Under the pieces are notes generated by a model. The model did not search any database. It was not told the DNA's origin and worked only from the letters and a program-made list of their open reading frames with translations. The translations under genes were made by a program, and so were the position numbers. A stretch of 64,000 nt of DNA from Bradyrhizobium sp. MOS003 (lineage in GTDB: Bacteria > Pseudomonadota > Alphaproteobacteria > Rhizobiales > Xanthobacteraceae), in NCBI RefSeq assembly GCF_003020125.1, contig NZ_PYFW01000001.1:1426001-1490000 (forward strand), read 5' to 3'. Below are positions 9,773-19,836 of the stretch, piece after piece. Position 1 is the first letter of the stretch. Each line of letters begins with the position of its first letter.

Positions 9773-10708
9773 TTATTTCACGGCCGAGCCCTGGCGCGAC
9801 GCGATCACGACGCCGGCCAGCACCAGTGCGTAGCCGATCAGGTGGAACGGCTGCAGCTTTTCGCCGAGCAGCAGGATCGCCATCGCCGAGCCGAACACTG
9901 GCACGAGGTGGAAGAACGGCGCGGCGCGGTTCGGGCCGATCAGAGCGACGCCGCGGTTGAAGAACAGATAAGCCAGCGTCGAGGGAAAGATCAGGATGTA
10001 GCCCAGCGTCGCCAGCGTGATCCCGTCGAATTGCAGCACGCGGCCGCTCGCCGCCTCCCAGATCGCGGCGGGGATCAGCATCGTCGCGCCGCAGCAGGTG
10101 GTGAAGGACAGGAAGGAGAGCTGGTGGATCTTGGGCCGGCGCGGGATGAAGGCCGAGTAGATCCCGAATGCGACCAGCGAGGAGGCGAACATGATGTCGC
10201 CCCTGTTGAAGCTGATGCTCGCGAGCGCGGCGAGATCGCCGCGCAGGATGATGATCAGCACGCCGAGAAGCGAGATCGCGATGCCTGCGAACTGGGCCCC
10301 CGTCAGCCGCACCCCGAACAGCACCAGCGACCACAGCGCCACGAACAGGGGACCGGCCGACTGGATCAGCAGCGCGTTCAGCGCCTCCGTATACTGCATC
10401 GCCCAGTACGAGATCGCATTGTTGAAGGCAAAGCCCACCAGCGACAGGAACAGCATCAGCGGCAGGCTGTTGCGCAGGGCAGGCCAGTCACGCTTGAGAT
10501 GCGGCCAGGAGAACGGCAACAGGATCAGGAAAACGCCGAACCAGCGGATCGTGGTCACCGTCAGCGGCGGCACATGCGCGCCGACGTGGCGGGCGAGCAC
10601 GATGTTGCCGGCCCAGAACAGCGAGCTCAGGCTGAGCAGCAGATAAGGCTGGTTGTTGAGCCAGCCGGCCGGACTGGAGGCGGGTGGCGCGGGTGAAGCG
10701 GTCGTCAT
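9773..10708 (-). CDS. EamA/DMT family transporter
   Basis: A 311-residue inner-membrane protein with ten predicted membrane segments arranged as two EamA halves (first half around LLLSLSSLFWAGNIVLARHVG, second around DIMFASSLVAFGIYSAFIPR). The family exports amino acids or other small metabolites. The start MTTASPAPPASS at 10708 is preferred over an upstream ATG because the region before it looks non-coding. It closely resembles the gene at 11388-12320 (shared ALNALLIQSAGPLFVALWSL versus ALNTLLLQSAAPLVVALWSL), so the two are paralogues in tandem, separated by a plus-strand gene. Confidence 0.92.
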   Translation of the reverse strand: MTTASPAPPASSPAGWLNNQPYLLLSLSSLFWAGNIVLARHVGAHVPPLTVTTIRWFGVFLILLPFSWPHLKRDWPALRNSLPLMLFLSLVGFAFNNAISYWAMQYTEALNALLIQSAGPLFVALWSLVLFGVRLTGAQFAGIAISLLGVLIIILRGDLAALASISFNRGDIMFASSLVAFGIYSAFIPRRPKIHQLSFLSFTTCCGATMLIPAAIWEAASGRVLQFDGITLATLGYILIFPSTLAYLFFNRGVALIGPNRAAPFFHLVPVFGSAMAILLLGEKLQPFHLIGYALVLAGVVIASRQGSAVK

Positions 10709-10774
10709 TGGCGTTGGATACGAGCTTGCGTCAGATCGGCATCGTGGCACAAGTCACGCAGCCGCAATGCTACA

Positions 10775-11203
10775 ATGCAGGCAAACCCTGAGGAGGCGCC
10801 TTTGCCGGTTGATATGTTGAACATCGCGGGGCTGGAAGGGCTCGATCCGCAGGCACCGGTGGTGATGCTGAACCTGATGCGTTTCCACGCCCTCTCGCGC
10901 GACGGCGACGGATCCGGCTGGGACGCCTATTTGCGCTACAGCGCCGTCACCGTGCCGATGATCAAGGCGCGCGGCGGCACCTTGCTCTGGACCGGCGAGG
11001 CCAAGGCCGTCGCGCTGGGACCGCACGCCGGCAACGACTGGGATTTCGTCGCGCTGGTCCATTACCCCGCCGTCGCGGCTTTTTTGGACATGATGACGTC
11101 GGAGGCCTACGAGCGCGAAGCCGACCCGCACCGGGTCAACGGCTGCGCCGAACACGTGATCATCGCGACGAGCGAAGCGTACAGCAAGTTGAGGACGACG
11201 TGA
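10775..11203 (+). CDS. DUF1330-like dimeric alpha/beta barrel protein
   Basis: A 142-residue cytoplasmic protein. The PVVMLNLMRFHA strand, the YLRYSAVTVPMIKARGGTLLWTGEA segment and the later DFVALVHYPAVAAFLDMMTS strand-helix match the DUF1330/ferredoxin-like dimeric fold. The molecular role of this family is not established. It runs opposite to the two DMT exporter genes that flank it. Only 66 bases separate its start from that of the exporter at 9773-10708, so they may share a divergent promoter region. A palindromic repeat follows its stop. Confidence 0.8.
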   Translation: MQANPEEAPLPVDMLNIAGLEGLDPQAPVVMLNLMRFHALSRDGDGSGWDAYLRYSAVTVPMIKARGGTLLWTGEAKAVALGPHAGNDWDFVALVHYPAVAAFLDMMTSEAYEREADPHRVNGCAEHVIIATSEAYSKLRTT

Positions 11204-11230
11204 TGAATGCTCCGCGGCGCGGCGCGCCTC

Positions 11231-11384
11231 TTCCCCTCTCCCCTTGTGGGAGAGCGTGGCTCGCCGCGTCAGCGGCGAGATGGGTGAGGGGTTTCTCTCC
11301 GCGAATCCAACTTTCAGCGAATGCGTCGAGAGAGACCCCTCATCCGGCGCTTCGCGCCCCCTTCTCCCACAAGGGGAGAAGGAA
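11231..11384. repeat. Large inverted repeat (CCCCTTGTGGGAGA family)
   Basis: Arms TTCCCCTCTCCCCTTGTGGG and CCCACAAGGGGAGAAGGAA are nearly perfect complements separated by a centre with further self-complementarity. It lies between convergent genes and probably forms a long hairpin in either transcript. This is a common dispersed repeat type in alphaproteobacterial genomes. Confidence 0.8.
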
Positions 11385-11387
11385 GAA

Positions 11388-12320
11388 TCAGTTCGCCTGC
11401 TTCCGTGACGCCACGAACACGCCCGACAGCACCAGCGCAAACCCGATGAAGTGGAACGCCTGCGGGTGCTCGCCCAGGAACGCCATCGCCATGATCGAGC
11501 CGAACACCGGCACGACATGGAAGAACGGCGCGGCGCGGTTGGCGCCGATCAGGCGCACGCCGCGATTGAAGCAGAGATAGGCCAGCGTCGAGGGAAAGAC
11601 GGCGACGTAGAACAGCGTCAAGACGTTAGGCCCGTCGAGCTTCATGACCGGGCGCGCGGACAATTCCCAGATCTCGAGCGGAATGAGACAGGCTGCGCCG
11701 ACCCCGAAGGTGAAGGCGAGGAACGAAAGGCCGTGCATCGGCGGCCGTTTCAGCGTCAGTACCGAATACAGCGCGAAGATGATCAGCGCGACGATGAAGA
11801 TGAGGTCGCCCTTGTTGAACGCGATGTTCGACAGCGTGGTGAAATCTCCGTGCAGCAGAATGGTCAGCACGCCGCACATCGAGAGAGCCACGCCGAACGC
11901 CTGCGCCACGGTGAGCCTGACGCCGAGGATGGCCAGCGACCACAGCGCCACGACCAGCGGCGCCGCCGACTGCAGCAGCAGCGTGTTGAGTGCCTGGGTA
12001 TGCTCCAGCGCCCAATATTGCAGCGTATTGAAAGCGCCGATGCCGGTGATAGAGAGCGTGACCATCAGGCCGAGCCTGCCGCGGATCGCGGGCCAGTCCT
12101 GGGCAAGATGTTTCCAGGCGAACGGCAGCACGAGGAGGAAGGCGAAGAACCAGCGCAGGAACGACAGCGTCACCGGCGGAATGTGGCCGGCGGCGAGCCG
12201 CCCGACGATGGCGTTGCCGGCCCAGCACAGCGCCGTGATGCAAAGCAGCAGATAAGGCTGGTTGGCGATCCAGCTGTGGCCGGATGTTTCGGTGCTCGTG
12301 GTCTGGCCGGTGGCGGACAT
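11388..12320 (-). CDS. EamA/DMT family transporter (paralogue of the gene at 9773-10708)
   Basis: A 310-residue inner-membrane protein with ten membrane segments and two EamA repeats (opening YLLLCITALCWAGNAIVGRLA, second half beginning DLIFIVALIIFALYSVLTL). The start MSATGQTTSTETS at 12320 was chosen because upstream in-frame sequence is Arg/Pro-rich and looks untranslated. The final segment (NRGVRLIGANRAAPFFHVVPVFGSIMAM) is almost superimposable on that of its neighbour paralogue. Substrate unknown; efflux of metabolites is the family role. A 162-base gap separates it from the co-directional P-type ATPase gene upstream. Confidence 0.92.
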   Translation of the reverse strand: MSATGQTTSTETSGHSWIANQPYLLLCITALCWAGNAIVGRLAAGHIPPVTLSFLRWFFAFLLVLPFAWKHLAQDWPAIRGRLGLMVTLSITGIGAFNTLQYWALEHTQALNTLLLQSAAPLVVALWSLAILGVRLTVAQAFGVALSMCGVLTILLHGDFTTLSNIAFNKGDLIFIVALIIFALYSVLTLKRPPMHGLSFLAFTFGVGAACLIPLEIWELSARPVMKLDGPNVLTLFYVAVFPSTLAYLCFNRGVRLIGANRAAPFFHVVPVFGSIMAMAFLGEHPQAFHFIGFALVLSGVFVASRKQAN

Positions 12321-12482
12321 TGTGATTGTTATGGTCCCGCGTCGATAGCGCCGAGACCCCGGCCCGGGTCGATCCGGGCCGGCTGATCGCCCGGCCTCGC
12401 TCAAAGACACGGAAATGCGCCCGATATCAATGGTGCGAGGCGCATCGCGACCATGCGCAGTGCGTTGCGGCCGGAACCGCGC

Positions 12483-14999
12483 TCAGTCCTTTCGTCCGGT
12501 GCGGATCGCAAACGGCTTCAGCAACTCGGCGCAGGCGAGGTAGACGACGACCAGAAGCGCGATGCCGGCCATCATGATTGGTGGCGGCGTGACGAAGCCG
12601 AACCAGGCACCGACCGGCGTGAAGGGCACCACCATCGCGACCAGCAGGGCAACCAGCGAGGAGACGGACAGCAACGGGTCCGGCCAGTTGTGCCATGGCC
12701 GCCCATTGGTTCGGATGATGAAGATGACCAGGATCTGCGTCGCCATGGATTCGATGAACCAGGCGGTGCGGAATTCCTCCGGGGAGGCCTTGAACAGATA
12801 GAGCAGGGCGCCAAAGGTCAGGAAGTCGAACACCGACGACAGCGGCCCCATGATCGCGGCGAAGCGCGCCAGCTGCCGCATGCTCCACACCTGCGGCTGC
12901 GTGGTTGCTGCGGGTGAGACCTGGTCGAAGGGAATGCCGAGTTCGGAAAGGTCGTAGAGCAGATTGTTGAGCAGGATCTGCGTCGGCAGCATCGGCAGGA
13001 ACGGCAGCGCAATCGAGGCGATCGCCATCGACAGCATGTTGCCGAAATTGGAGCTCGCGCCCATGCGGACATATTTCAGGATGTTCGCGAAAGTACGCCG
13101 CCCCTCCTCGACGCCGTCGGCGACGACTTCGAGGTCGGACGCGAGCAGGATGATGTCGGCGGCGGCCTGCGCCACGCCGCTCGCGCCGTCGACCGAGAGG
13201 CCGATATCGGCGGCCTTCAGCGCCGGCGCGTCGTTGATGCCGTCGCCGAGAAAGCCGACCACCGCGCCGCTGGCCTGCAGCGCCTTCACGATTCGGGACT
13301 TCTGGTCGGGTGCGAGCCGGCCATAAGCATCGGTCGATTGCACCTGTACGGCCAGCGCGTCATCGCTGAGTTCGGCGATGTCGGCGCCCGACAACACGCG
13401 GTCGGCGTTCAGTCCGACCAGGCCGGCGAGCCGCTTCACCACCACGGGATCGTCACCCGACAGGATCTTCAGCGTGACGCCGCTCGCCGCGAGCCGGGCG
13501 ATGGCGGCCGCGGCCGTCGGTTTTGGCGGATCGGCGAAGGCGCAAAGGCCCTCGAAGACGAGGCCGGTCTCGTCCTCGGTTTCGACCTCGCGCGTTGCGC
13601 CGCTCCAGGGGCGCGAAGCGATGGCGATGCAGCGCAGCCCCTCTGCCGCAAGCTGATGCACGCGCGCGATGGCGGTCGTTCGCGCATCGTCGTCCATCGC
13701 GCCGCTGCGCTGCGTCGTGCACAATTCCAGTACCGTCTCCGGCGCGCCCTTGACGATCAGCAGCGCGCCTTCGGGACCGGTTGCGAGCACCGACCCCAGC
13801 CGGCGCGAGAAATCGAATGCCTGCCGGCCGGCAAGTGACCAGCCTTGTGCGGCATTGGATTGGCCGGCGACCAGGGCCGCATCGAGCGAGCCGCGATCCC
13901 CGCCGAGTTTTGCGGCGATGGCGCCGAGCCGCGCCGCGCGGGCGTCGTCCTTGCCATAGGCATCGAGGCTTTTCGCCAGCGTGATCTCGGCCGAGGTCAG
14001 CGTGCCCGTCTTGTCCGTGCACAGGATGGTCATGGCGCCGAGGTCGTGGATCGCGGCGAGCCGCTTGACGATCACCTTGCGGCCCGCCATGCGCAACGCG
14101 CCGCGCGACAGCGTCACCGTGGTGATCATCGGCAGCAATTCCGGGGTCAGCCCGACCGCCAGCGCGACCGAGAACAGCAGCGAGTCCATCACCGGGCGGC
14201 CGAACACGACGCGGACAGTGAGCACGACCAGCACCAGCGCCAGCGTGGCGCGCGCGATCACGAGGCCGAATTCGCGCAGGTCGCGTTCGAACGGCGAAGG
14301 CACCTGCGCTTCGGCAAGGGCGGATGCGGCCGTTCCGAACACGGTGTCGCGGCCGGTCCTGACCACGAGTGCGATCGCCTCTCCGGTCTGCGCCACGGCG
14401 CCGCGGAACAGCGCATTCGATGTATCGTCGGAATCGGTGACCGCGCCGGCGCGCTTCTGCACCGGATAGGGCTCGCCGGTCAACGCGGCCTCACCGGCAG
14501 TGAACGCGGTGCTTTGAAGGATCAACGCATCCGCCGGGATGATGTCGCCGGCGCGCACGCGCAGGATATCGCCGGGCACGACGTGATCGACGTCGATCTC
14601 GCGGAAGCTTCCGTCGCGCTTGACCTCGGCCTTCAGCGCCACCGAGCGGCGGAGGATCTCCGCGGCGCGGATCGCATGACCTTCCTGGACGGTGTCCAGC
14701 CCGATCGAGAGCGTCAGGATCAGGACGATGATGAGTCCGCCGATCTCGTCTCCGGTGAGCATCGAGACGATGCCGGCAACCAGCAGGATCAGCGACAATG
14801 GCTCGAGCAGCCGGCGCAGGATCGCCCGCATCGCACCTTCGATGCGCGGCGCCGCATCGCTGTTCGGCCCGAAGCGGCCGAGGCGCCCGGCGGCGTCCGC
14901 CGCAGCCAGGCCTGCGAGCGTGCAGTCCAGTCGCCTACAAAGCTCATCGGGTGACAGACGCCAGAAGTGGTTGTCGGCGTGCGCTGGACCGTCCGGCAA
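12483..14999 (-). CDS. mgtA: Magnesium-translocating P-type ATPase (MgtA/MgtB family)
   Basis: An 838-residue P-type ATPase of the inner membrane that couples ATP hydrolysis to Mg2+ import. It has the phosphorylation motif DKTGTLT near residue 330, the membrane motif GLTPELLPMI used in ion coordination by this subfamily, the actuator loop TGEPYPV, the hinge GDGINDAPAL, and a C-terminal set of membrane segments. Length is somewhat below the 890-900 of enteric MgtA, mainly at the N-terminus. The closeness to the MgtA subfamily is judged from PELLP and the overall layout. No Mg2+-sensing leader is recognisable upstream, where a short region is shared with the divergent export operon. Confidence 0.88.
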   Translation of the reverse strand: MPDGPAHADNHFWRLSPDELCRRLDCTLAGLAAADAAGRLGRFGPNSDAAPRIEGAMRAILRRLLEPLSLILLVAGIVSMLTGDEIGGLIIVLILTLSIGLDTVQEGHAIRAAEILRRSVALKAEVKRDGSFREIDVDHVVPGDILRVRAGDIIPADALILQSTAFTAGEAALTGEPYPVQKRAGAVTDSDDTSNALFRGAVAQTGEAIALVVRTGRDTVFGTAASALAEAQVPSPFERDLREFGLVIARATLALVLVVLTVRVVFGRPVMDSLLFSVALAVGLTPELLPMITTVTLSRGALRMAGRKVIVKRLAAIHDLGAMTILCTDKTGTLTSAEITLAKSLDAYGKDDARAARLGAIAAKLGGDRGSLDAALVAGQSNAAQGWSLAGRQAFDFSRRLGSVLATGPEGALLIVKGAPETVLELCTTQRSGAMDDDARTTAIARVHQLAAEGLRCIAIASRPWSGATREVETEDETGLVFEGLCAFADPPKPTAAAAIARLAASGVTLKILSGDDPVVVKRLAGLVGLNADRVLSGADIAELSDDALAVQVQSTDAYGRLAPDQKSRIVKALQASGAVVGFLGDGINDAPALKAADIGLSVDGASGVAQAAADIILLASDLEVVADGVEEGRRTFANILKYVRMGASSNFGNMLSMAIASIALPFLPMLPTQILLNNLLYDLSELGIPFDQVSPAATTQPQVWSMRQLARFAAIMGPLSSVFDFLTFGALLYLFKASPEEFRTAWFIESMATQILVIFIIRTNGRPWHNWPDPLLSVSSLVALLVAMVVPFTPVGAWFGFVTPPPIMMAGIALLVVVYLACAELLKPFAIRTGRKD

Positions 15000-15108
15000 G
15001 CGGGTCTCCCATCTGAAGGCATCTTGCCGGGCTACGTGCCGCTAAATTCGGCGTAACGTGTTGACCTGCCGCAATCCGGGCTGCTGTGAGCGCGCTAGCT
15101 TCGCCGGC

Positions 15109-16377
15109 ATGGTCGAGCAAGCAATGATCCTGCCGCAGCCCAAGCGCCGGTTCTCGGTCGCGTCGCTATGGTCGGGATGTCTCAGTCATAAATGGTTCAT
15201 CCTCGTGGTCGTCGTTCTGCTCGGCCTCGGGGGCTGGCAAAGCGCGCGGACGATCCTGGGACCGGCGATCGTGGTCGATCAGGTCAAGCGCGGCCACCTG
15301 ATCGAGACGGTGGTGGCGAGCGGCCATGTCGAAACGCCGTTCCGGGTGGAGATCGGCAGCCAGCTCACCGGCACAGTGCAGGATGTGCTGGTTCAGCAAG
15401 GCGAGAAGGTCACCAAGGGCCAGCCCCTGATCTCGCTGGAATCGCGCGAGCTGAAAGCAAGCGTGGTGCAGGCGCAAGGCGCGGTGGCCCAGGCCGAGGC
15501 GCGCATCAGGCAGATCGAGGAATTGACGCGGCCCTCGGCTGAAGAAGCTTTGACGCAGGCCAGGGCGACGCTGCTCAACGCCCAGCAGACCTATGACCGC
15601 ACGGCGCAGCTCGAACGCAATGGCTATGCGACGCGCGCGGCGCTCGACGATGCGCAGAAGACGCTCGATGTCGCCCGCGCCCAGATGCGCTCGGCGCAGT
15701 TTCAGGTCTACACGGCAAGCCCGGGCGGCAGCGACTATGTGATGGCCCAGACCCTGCTCAACCAGGCCCGCGCCAATCTCGACACCGCCGAATCCCGGCT
15801 CAATTACGCGACGATCGCCGCGCCCCGCGACGGCGTCCTGATCACGCGCAGCGTCGAACGCGGCACCGTGGTGCAGCCAGGCAAGGCGCTGCTGGTGCTC
15901 GCGCCGGCCGGCGACCTGCAACTCGTGCTGCAGATCGACGAGCGCAATCTCGGCAAGATCGCGCTCGGGCAGAAGGCGATTGCCTCCGCCGATGCCTATC
16001 CTGACCGGCGCTTTCCGGCCGTCATCACCTACATCAATCCGGGCGTCGACATCTCGCGCGCATCGGTCGAGGTGAAACTGACGGTCGCCGATCCCCCGGA
16101 CTATCTGCGCCAGGACATGACGGTCTCGGTGGATATCGAGGTCGCCGCAAAGGACAATGCGCTGGTCCTGCCGCTGCGCTCGGTGCACGACATCCTGTCG
16201 GGTGCCCCCTGGGTGCTCGGCATCAAGGACGGCCGCGCCAGCCAGCGACCGGTGAAGATCGGCCTGCGCGGCAACAGCCATGTCGAGATCACCGACGGCC
16301 TCGCCGCCGGCGACGTCGCGATCCCGCAGAATTCGGGCGTCCTGACCGGGCAGCGCCTGCGGCCCGTGCTGCAATGA
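15109..16377 (+). CDS. HlyD/MacA-type periplasmic adaptor protein
   Basis: A membrane-fusion protein of about 422 residues. An N-terminal membrane anchor (KWFILVVVVLLGLGGWQSA) is followed by a lipoyl half (VASGHVETPFRVEIGSQLTGTV), a long coiled-coil hairpin (about residues 100-190, Gln/Ala/Glu-rich), the second lipoyl half and a beta-barrel (LQIDERNLGKIALGQKA). It links an inner-membrane ABC pump to the outer membrane. The start is uncertain: an in-frame GTG at 15058 and an ATG at 15124 are alternatives, and none has a strong Shine-Dalgarno. Its stop overlaps the next gene's ATG (ATGA). No outer-membrane channel gene is present. Confidence 0.85.
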   Translation: MVEQAMILPQPKRRFSVASLWSGCLSHKWFILVVVVLLGLGGWQSARTILGPAIVVDQVKRGHLIETVVASGHVETPFRVEIGSQLTGTVQDVLVQQGEKVTKGQPLISLESRELKASVVQAQGAVAQAEARIRQIEELTRPSAEEALTQARATLLNAQQTYDRTAQLERNGYATRAALDDAQKTLDVARAQMRSAQFQVYTASPGGSDYVMAQTLLNQARANLDTAESRLNYATIAAPRDGVLITRSVERGTVVQPGKALLVLAPAGDLQLVLQIDERNLGKIALGQKAIASADAYPDRRFPAVITYINPGVDISRASVEVKLTVADPPDYLRQDMTVSVDIEVAAKDNALVLPLRSVHDILSGAPWVLGIKDGRASQRPVKIGLRGNSHVEITDGLAAGDVAIPQNSGVLTGQRLRPVLQ

Positions 16378-17600
16378 ACCGCTGGCTGCCGTTCGAATGG
16401 ATCATGGCGGTGCGTTTCCTGCGCGAGGGCCGGCTGCAGACCATCTTCATCATCGGCGGCATCTCGATCGGCGTCGCTGTCATCGTTTTCATGTCGGCGA
16501 TGCTCGCGGGGCTCCAGGCGAACTTCATCAAGCGCGTGCTGACTTCGCAGCCGCAGATCCAGCTGCTCGCGCCGGACCAGGTCGCGCGGCCCTTGCGCAA
16601 GGGCGCGGGCGAGCTGGAAGACGCATTGGTGCAGCGCCCGAGCCAGCGGGTGATCTCGATCGATCAATGGCCGAAGATCGCGAGCCAGATGCGCGCGATG
16701 CCCGAGGTCACGGCGGTATCGCCGACCATCCTCGGCTCGGTGCTGGTGGTGCGCGGCGACGCCAGCCGTTCCGTCACGCTGTCCGGCGTCGAACCGGACT
16801 CCTATTTCAAGATCGTCAAGGTGCCGGACTATATCGTCGCCGGCGAGCCGCGCCTGACCAGCGAGGACATCATCATCGGCATCGAACTCGCCAAGGATCT
16901 CGGCGCCACCGTCGGCGACAAGCTCAACGTCCGCGCCGCGTCCGGCGCAACTCGTGTGCTGACGATCTCCGGCCTCGTCGATCTCGGCAACAAAGGCGTC
17001 AACCAGCGCATCTGCTATGCCGCGCTGCGCACGGCGCAATCGCTGCTCGGCATGATCGGCGGCGTCACCACCATCGATATCACGGTCACTGACATCTATG
17101 CGGCCGAGGAGATCGCGCAGCGCATCCAGGCCGCCAATGCGGTTGAGGCCGACAGCTGGATCAAGACCAATGCGCAATTCTTCACCGCGGTGCAGGCGCA
17201 GCAGAACACCAACACCCTGATCCGCCTGTTCGTCGGCCTGTCCGTCGCGTTCGGCATTGCGGCCGTGCTGGTCGTCTCGGTGATCCAGCGCTCCAAGGAT
17301 ATCGGAATCCTGCGCGCGATGGGCACCTCGCGGGGACAAGTGCTGCGTGTGTTTCTTGTGCAGGGCGGCCTGCTCGGTTTCGTCGGCTCGCTGTTCGGCG
17401 CGGTGATGGGCGTGTTCGCGCTGGTCTACTGGCACTCGTTGGCGCGCCAGGCCGACGGCACGGAACTGTTTCCCCTGATGCTGGAGCGATCCCTGTTCAT
17501 CTACACGGCCTTGCTGGCCACCATCACCGGCCTCCTGGCCGCAATGGCGCCGGCGGTGCGCGCCGCGAAGCTCGATCCGGTGGTGGCGATCCGTGGCTAA
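16374..17600 (+). CDS. ABC transporter permease, MacB/FtsX family
   Basis: A 408-residue inner-membrane permease. A first membrane segment ([24 protein letters not shown]) is followed by a large periplasmic domain (residues 50-270) and three C-terminal segments starting [30 protein letters not shown]; the [12 protein letters not shown] motif is the family's cytoplasmic coupling region. It lies between the adaptor and ATPase genes with overlaps on both sides, giving one translationally coupled export operon. Members move lipoproteins, peptides or antibiotics; substrate unknown. Confidence 0.92.
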   Translation: MNRWLPFEWIMAVRFLREGRLQTIFIIGGISIGVAVIVFMSAMLAGLQANFIKRVLTSQPQIQLLAPDQVARPLRKGAGELEDALVQRPSQRVISIDQWPKIASQMRAMPEVTAVSPTILGSVLVVRGDASRSVTLSGVEPDSYFKIVKVPDYIVAGEPRLTSEDIIIGIELAKDLGATVGDKLNVRAASGATRVLTISGLVDLGNKGVNQRICYAALRTAQSLLGMIGGVTTIDITVTDIYAAEEIAQRIQAANAVEADSWIKTNAQFFTAVQAQQNTNTLIRLFVGLSVAFGIAAVLVVSVIQRSKDIGILRAMGTSRGQVLRVFLVQGGLLGFVGSLFGAVMGVFALVYWHSLARQADGTELFPLMLERSLFIYTALLATITGLLAAMAPAVRAAKLDPVVAIRG

Positions 17601-18306
17601 CCGGGAAGAAGACGCGTCACAAAAAGCCAGCGAGATCCTGAAGCTCGAGAGGGTTTGCAAGGCCTACAATGTCGGCCTGCCGACCGAGACCGAGGTCCTG
17701 CACGACATCGACCTCAAGCTCGACCACGGCGAGTTCCTGGCGCTGATGGGGCCATCCGGCTCCGGCAAGAGCACGCTGCTCAACATCGTCGGCCTGCTCG
17801 ACCGGCCGACCTCCGGCCGCCTGCTGATCAAGGGACGGGACACGGCCGCGCTCGGCGACGCCGAGATCACCCGCCTGCGCGGCCACACCATCGGCTTCGT
17901 CTTCCAGTATCACCTCTTGATCTCGGCCTTCACCGCGCGAGAGAACGTCATGATGCCGATGCTGGCCGATCGCGGCTTTCCCAGTGCGGAGATCGAGGCG
18001 CGGGCGAACCGCCTGCTGGGGCAGGTTGGGCTGGAGAAATTCGCCGGGAACCTCGCCAACAACATGTCGGGCGGTCAGCAGCAGCGCGTGGCAGTGGCGC
18101 GCGCGCTCGCCATGAACCCCGACCTCGTTCTGGCGGACGAGCCGACCGGCAATCTCGACACCAGATCGGCCGATGCCGTGTTCGAGCTGATGCGGCAGGT
18201 CAACCGTGACAGCGGCACGAGCTTTCTGCTGGTGACCCATAATATGGACCTGGCGCGGCGCTGCGACCGCATCATCGAAGTGGTCGACGGCCGTATCCGG
18301 GCCTAA
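17593..18306 (+). CDS. ABC transporter ATP-binding protein, LolD/MacB-N type
   Basis: A 237-residue ATPase energising the upstream permease. Walker A (GPSGSGKST), Q-loop (FVFQYHLL), signature ([16 protein letters not shown]), Walker B ([13 protein letters not shown]) and H-loop (LLVTHNMD) are all intact. The GTG start overlaps the permease stop by 8 bases. Compared with MacB, the ATPase and permease are separate proteins, as in LolCDE, but the adaptor upstream argues for a tripartite exporter rather than lipoprotein sorting. That is inference. Confidence 0.93.
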   Translation: MANREEDASQKASEILKLERVCKAYNVGLPTETEVLHDIDLKLDHGEFLALMGPSGSGKSTLLNIVGLLDRPTSGRLLIKGRDTAALGDAEITRLRGHTIGFVFQYHLLISAFTARENVMMPMLADRGFPSAEIEARANRLLGQVGLEKFAGNLANNMSGGQQQRVAVARALAMNPDLVLADEPTGNLDTRSADAVFELMRQVNRDSGTSFLLVTHNMDLARRCDRIIEVVDGRIRA

Positions 18307-18506
18307 GGTCGTAAAGCTCGCCCCGCGAAGCGGATTTTTAGGGGATATCAAAGGCTTGGAGAGCGCTTTGGGACCGAAAAAAGCCCCGTTCTTGCTTGCC
18401 TAGAAGGGCCGCTTCCTTTATCCGGTTGGGCAGCCTCGCGTGCGAGCGGCCCCGGCCGTCACTTGGGCTGGGCAGCATCTAAAATCTTCAGAGGGATTAC
18501 CCGCGA

Positions 18507-19799
18507 ATGGCCAATGTTGTCGTCGTCGGCGCCCAGTGGGGCGACGAAGGAAAGGGCAAGATCGTCGACTGGTTGTCGGAGCAGGCGGACATCGTCGTCC
18601 GCTTCCAGGGCGGTCATAACGCCGGCCACACGCTGGTGATCAACGGCAAGACCTACAAGCTCGCGCTGCTGCCCTCGGGCGTGTTGCGCGACCAGAAGCT
18701 CTCGGTGATCGGTAATGGCGTGGTGTTCGATCCCGCCGCCTTCCTCGACGAGGTTACCAAGCTGCGCTCGCAGGGCGTCGCCGTCTCGCCGGAGAATTTG
18801 CGCGTCGCCGAGAACGTCACGCTGATCCTGCCGCTGCACCGCGAGCTCGATGCCCACCGCGAATCCGCCAATGCGGCGACTGCGATAGGCACCACCCGCC
18901 GCGGCATCGGGCCTGCCTATGAAGACAAGGTCGGCCGCCGCGCCATCCGCCTGATGGACCTCGCCGATCTCGACACGCTCCCGCACAAGATCGACCGGCT
19001 GCTTGCCCACCACAACGCACTGCGGCGCGGCCTCGGCCTGCCCGAATTCGACGGCAAGGTGATCTTGAAGGAGTTGAGCGCGCTGGCGCCGGAGCTGCTG
19101 CCCTATGCCGAGACGGTATGGCGGCTGCTCGACATCAAGCGCCGCGAAGGCAAGCGGATGCTGTTCGAGGGCGCGCAGGGCGCGCTGCTCGACGTCGATC
19201 ACGGCACTTATCCTTACGTCACCTCGTCCAACACGGTGGCGGCGCAGGCGGCGACCGGCTCGGGCCTTGGCCCCGGCGCGGTCGGCTATGTGCTTGGCCT
19301 GTGCAAGGCCTACACCACCCGCGTCGGCCAGGGCCCGTTCCCGACCGAGCAGGACAACGAGACCGGCCGCAGGATCGGCGAGCGCGGCCGCGAGTTCGGC
19401 ACCAACACCGGCCGTCCGCGCCGCTGCGGCTGGTTCGACGCCGTGCTGGTCCGCCAGGCGGTCCGAACCTGCGGCATCAATGGCTTGGCGCTGACCAAAC
19501 TCGACATCCTCGATGGCTTCGACACCATCGAGGTCTGCACCGGCTACAAGCTCGACGGCAAGGAGATCGACCATTTCCCCGCCGGCGAGGGCGCCCAGGC
19601 CCGGGTCGAGCCGATCTACGAGACCATCGAGGGCTGGAAGGAGCCGACCGCCGGTGCGCGGTCTTGGGCCCAGCTGCCGGCCCAGGCCATCAAATATGTC
19701 CGTCGGATCGAGGAATTGGTGGGGTGCCCGGTCGCACTGCTTTCCACCAGCCCCGAACGCGAAGATACTATCCTCGTGCAAAACCCGTTTGAGGCTTAA
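18507..19799 (+). CDS. purA: Adenylosuccinate synthetase
   Basis: A 430-residue cytoplasmic enzyme that joins IMP and aspartate using GTP, the first committed step from IMP to AMP. The N-terminal GTP loop ([16 protein letters not shown]), the catalytic HNAGHTLV motif, [13 protein letters not shown] and the [11 protein letters not shown] guanine-binding region are all seen. Length is normal for the family. A clear ribosome site (AGAGGGA) precedes the ATG. It is followed after 37 bases by an unrelated hypothetical gene. Confidence 0.98.
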   Translation: MANVVVVGAQWGDEGKGKIVDWLSEQADIVVRFQGGHNAGHTLVINGKTYKLALLPSGVLRDQKLSVIGNGVVFDPAAFLDEVTKLRSQGVAVSPENLRVAENVTLILPLHRELDAHRESANAATAIGTTRRGIGPAYEDKVGRRAIRLMDLADLDTLPHKIDRLLAHHNALRRGLGLPEFDGKVILKELSALAPELLPYAETVWRLLDIKRREGKRMLFEGAQGALLDVDHGTYPYVTSSNTVAAQAATGSGLGPGAVGYVLGLCKAYTTRVGQGPFPTEQDNETGRRIGERGREFGTNTGRPRRCGWFDAVLVRQAVRTCGINGLALTKLDILDGFDTIEVCTGYKLDGKEIDHFPAGEGAQARVEPIYETIEGWKEPTAGARSWAQLPAQAIKYVRRIEELVGCPVALLSTSPEREDTILVQNPFEA

Positions 19800-19836
19800 C
19801 GATCTCTTACCAGGACGCGCGTATAATTGAGTTGAA

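Noticed and set aside
11204..11387. Riboswitch or small RNA in the gap after the DUF1330-like gene
   Set aside because: The structure is fully explained by a dispersed inverted repeat.
15000..15108. Mg2+ leader (M-box or mgtL-like) for the P-type ATPase
   Set aside because: No conserved M-box core or Pro-rich leader peptide can be read in this short region.
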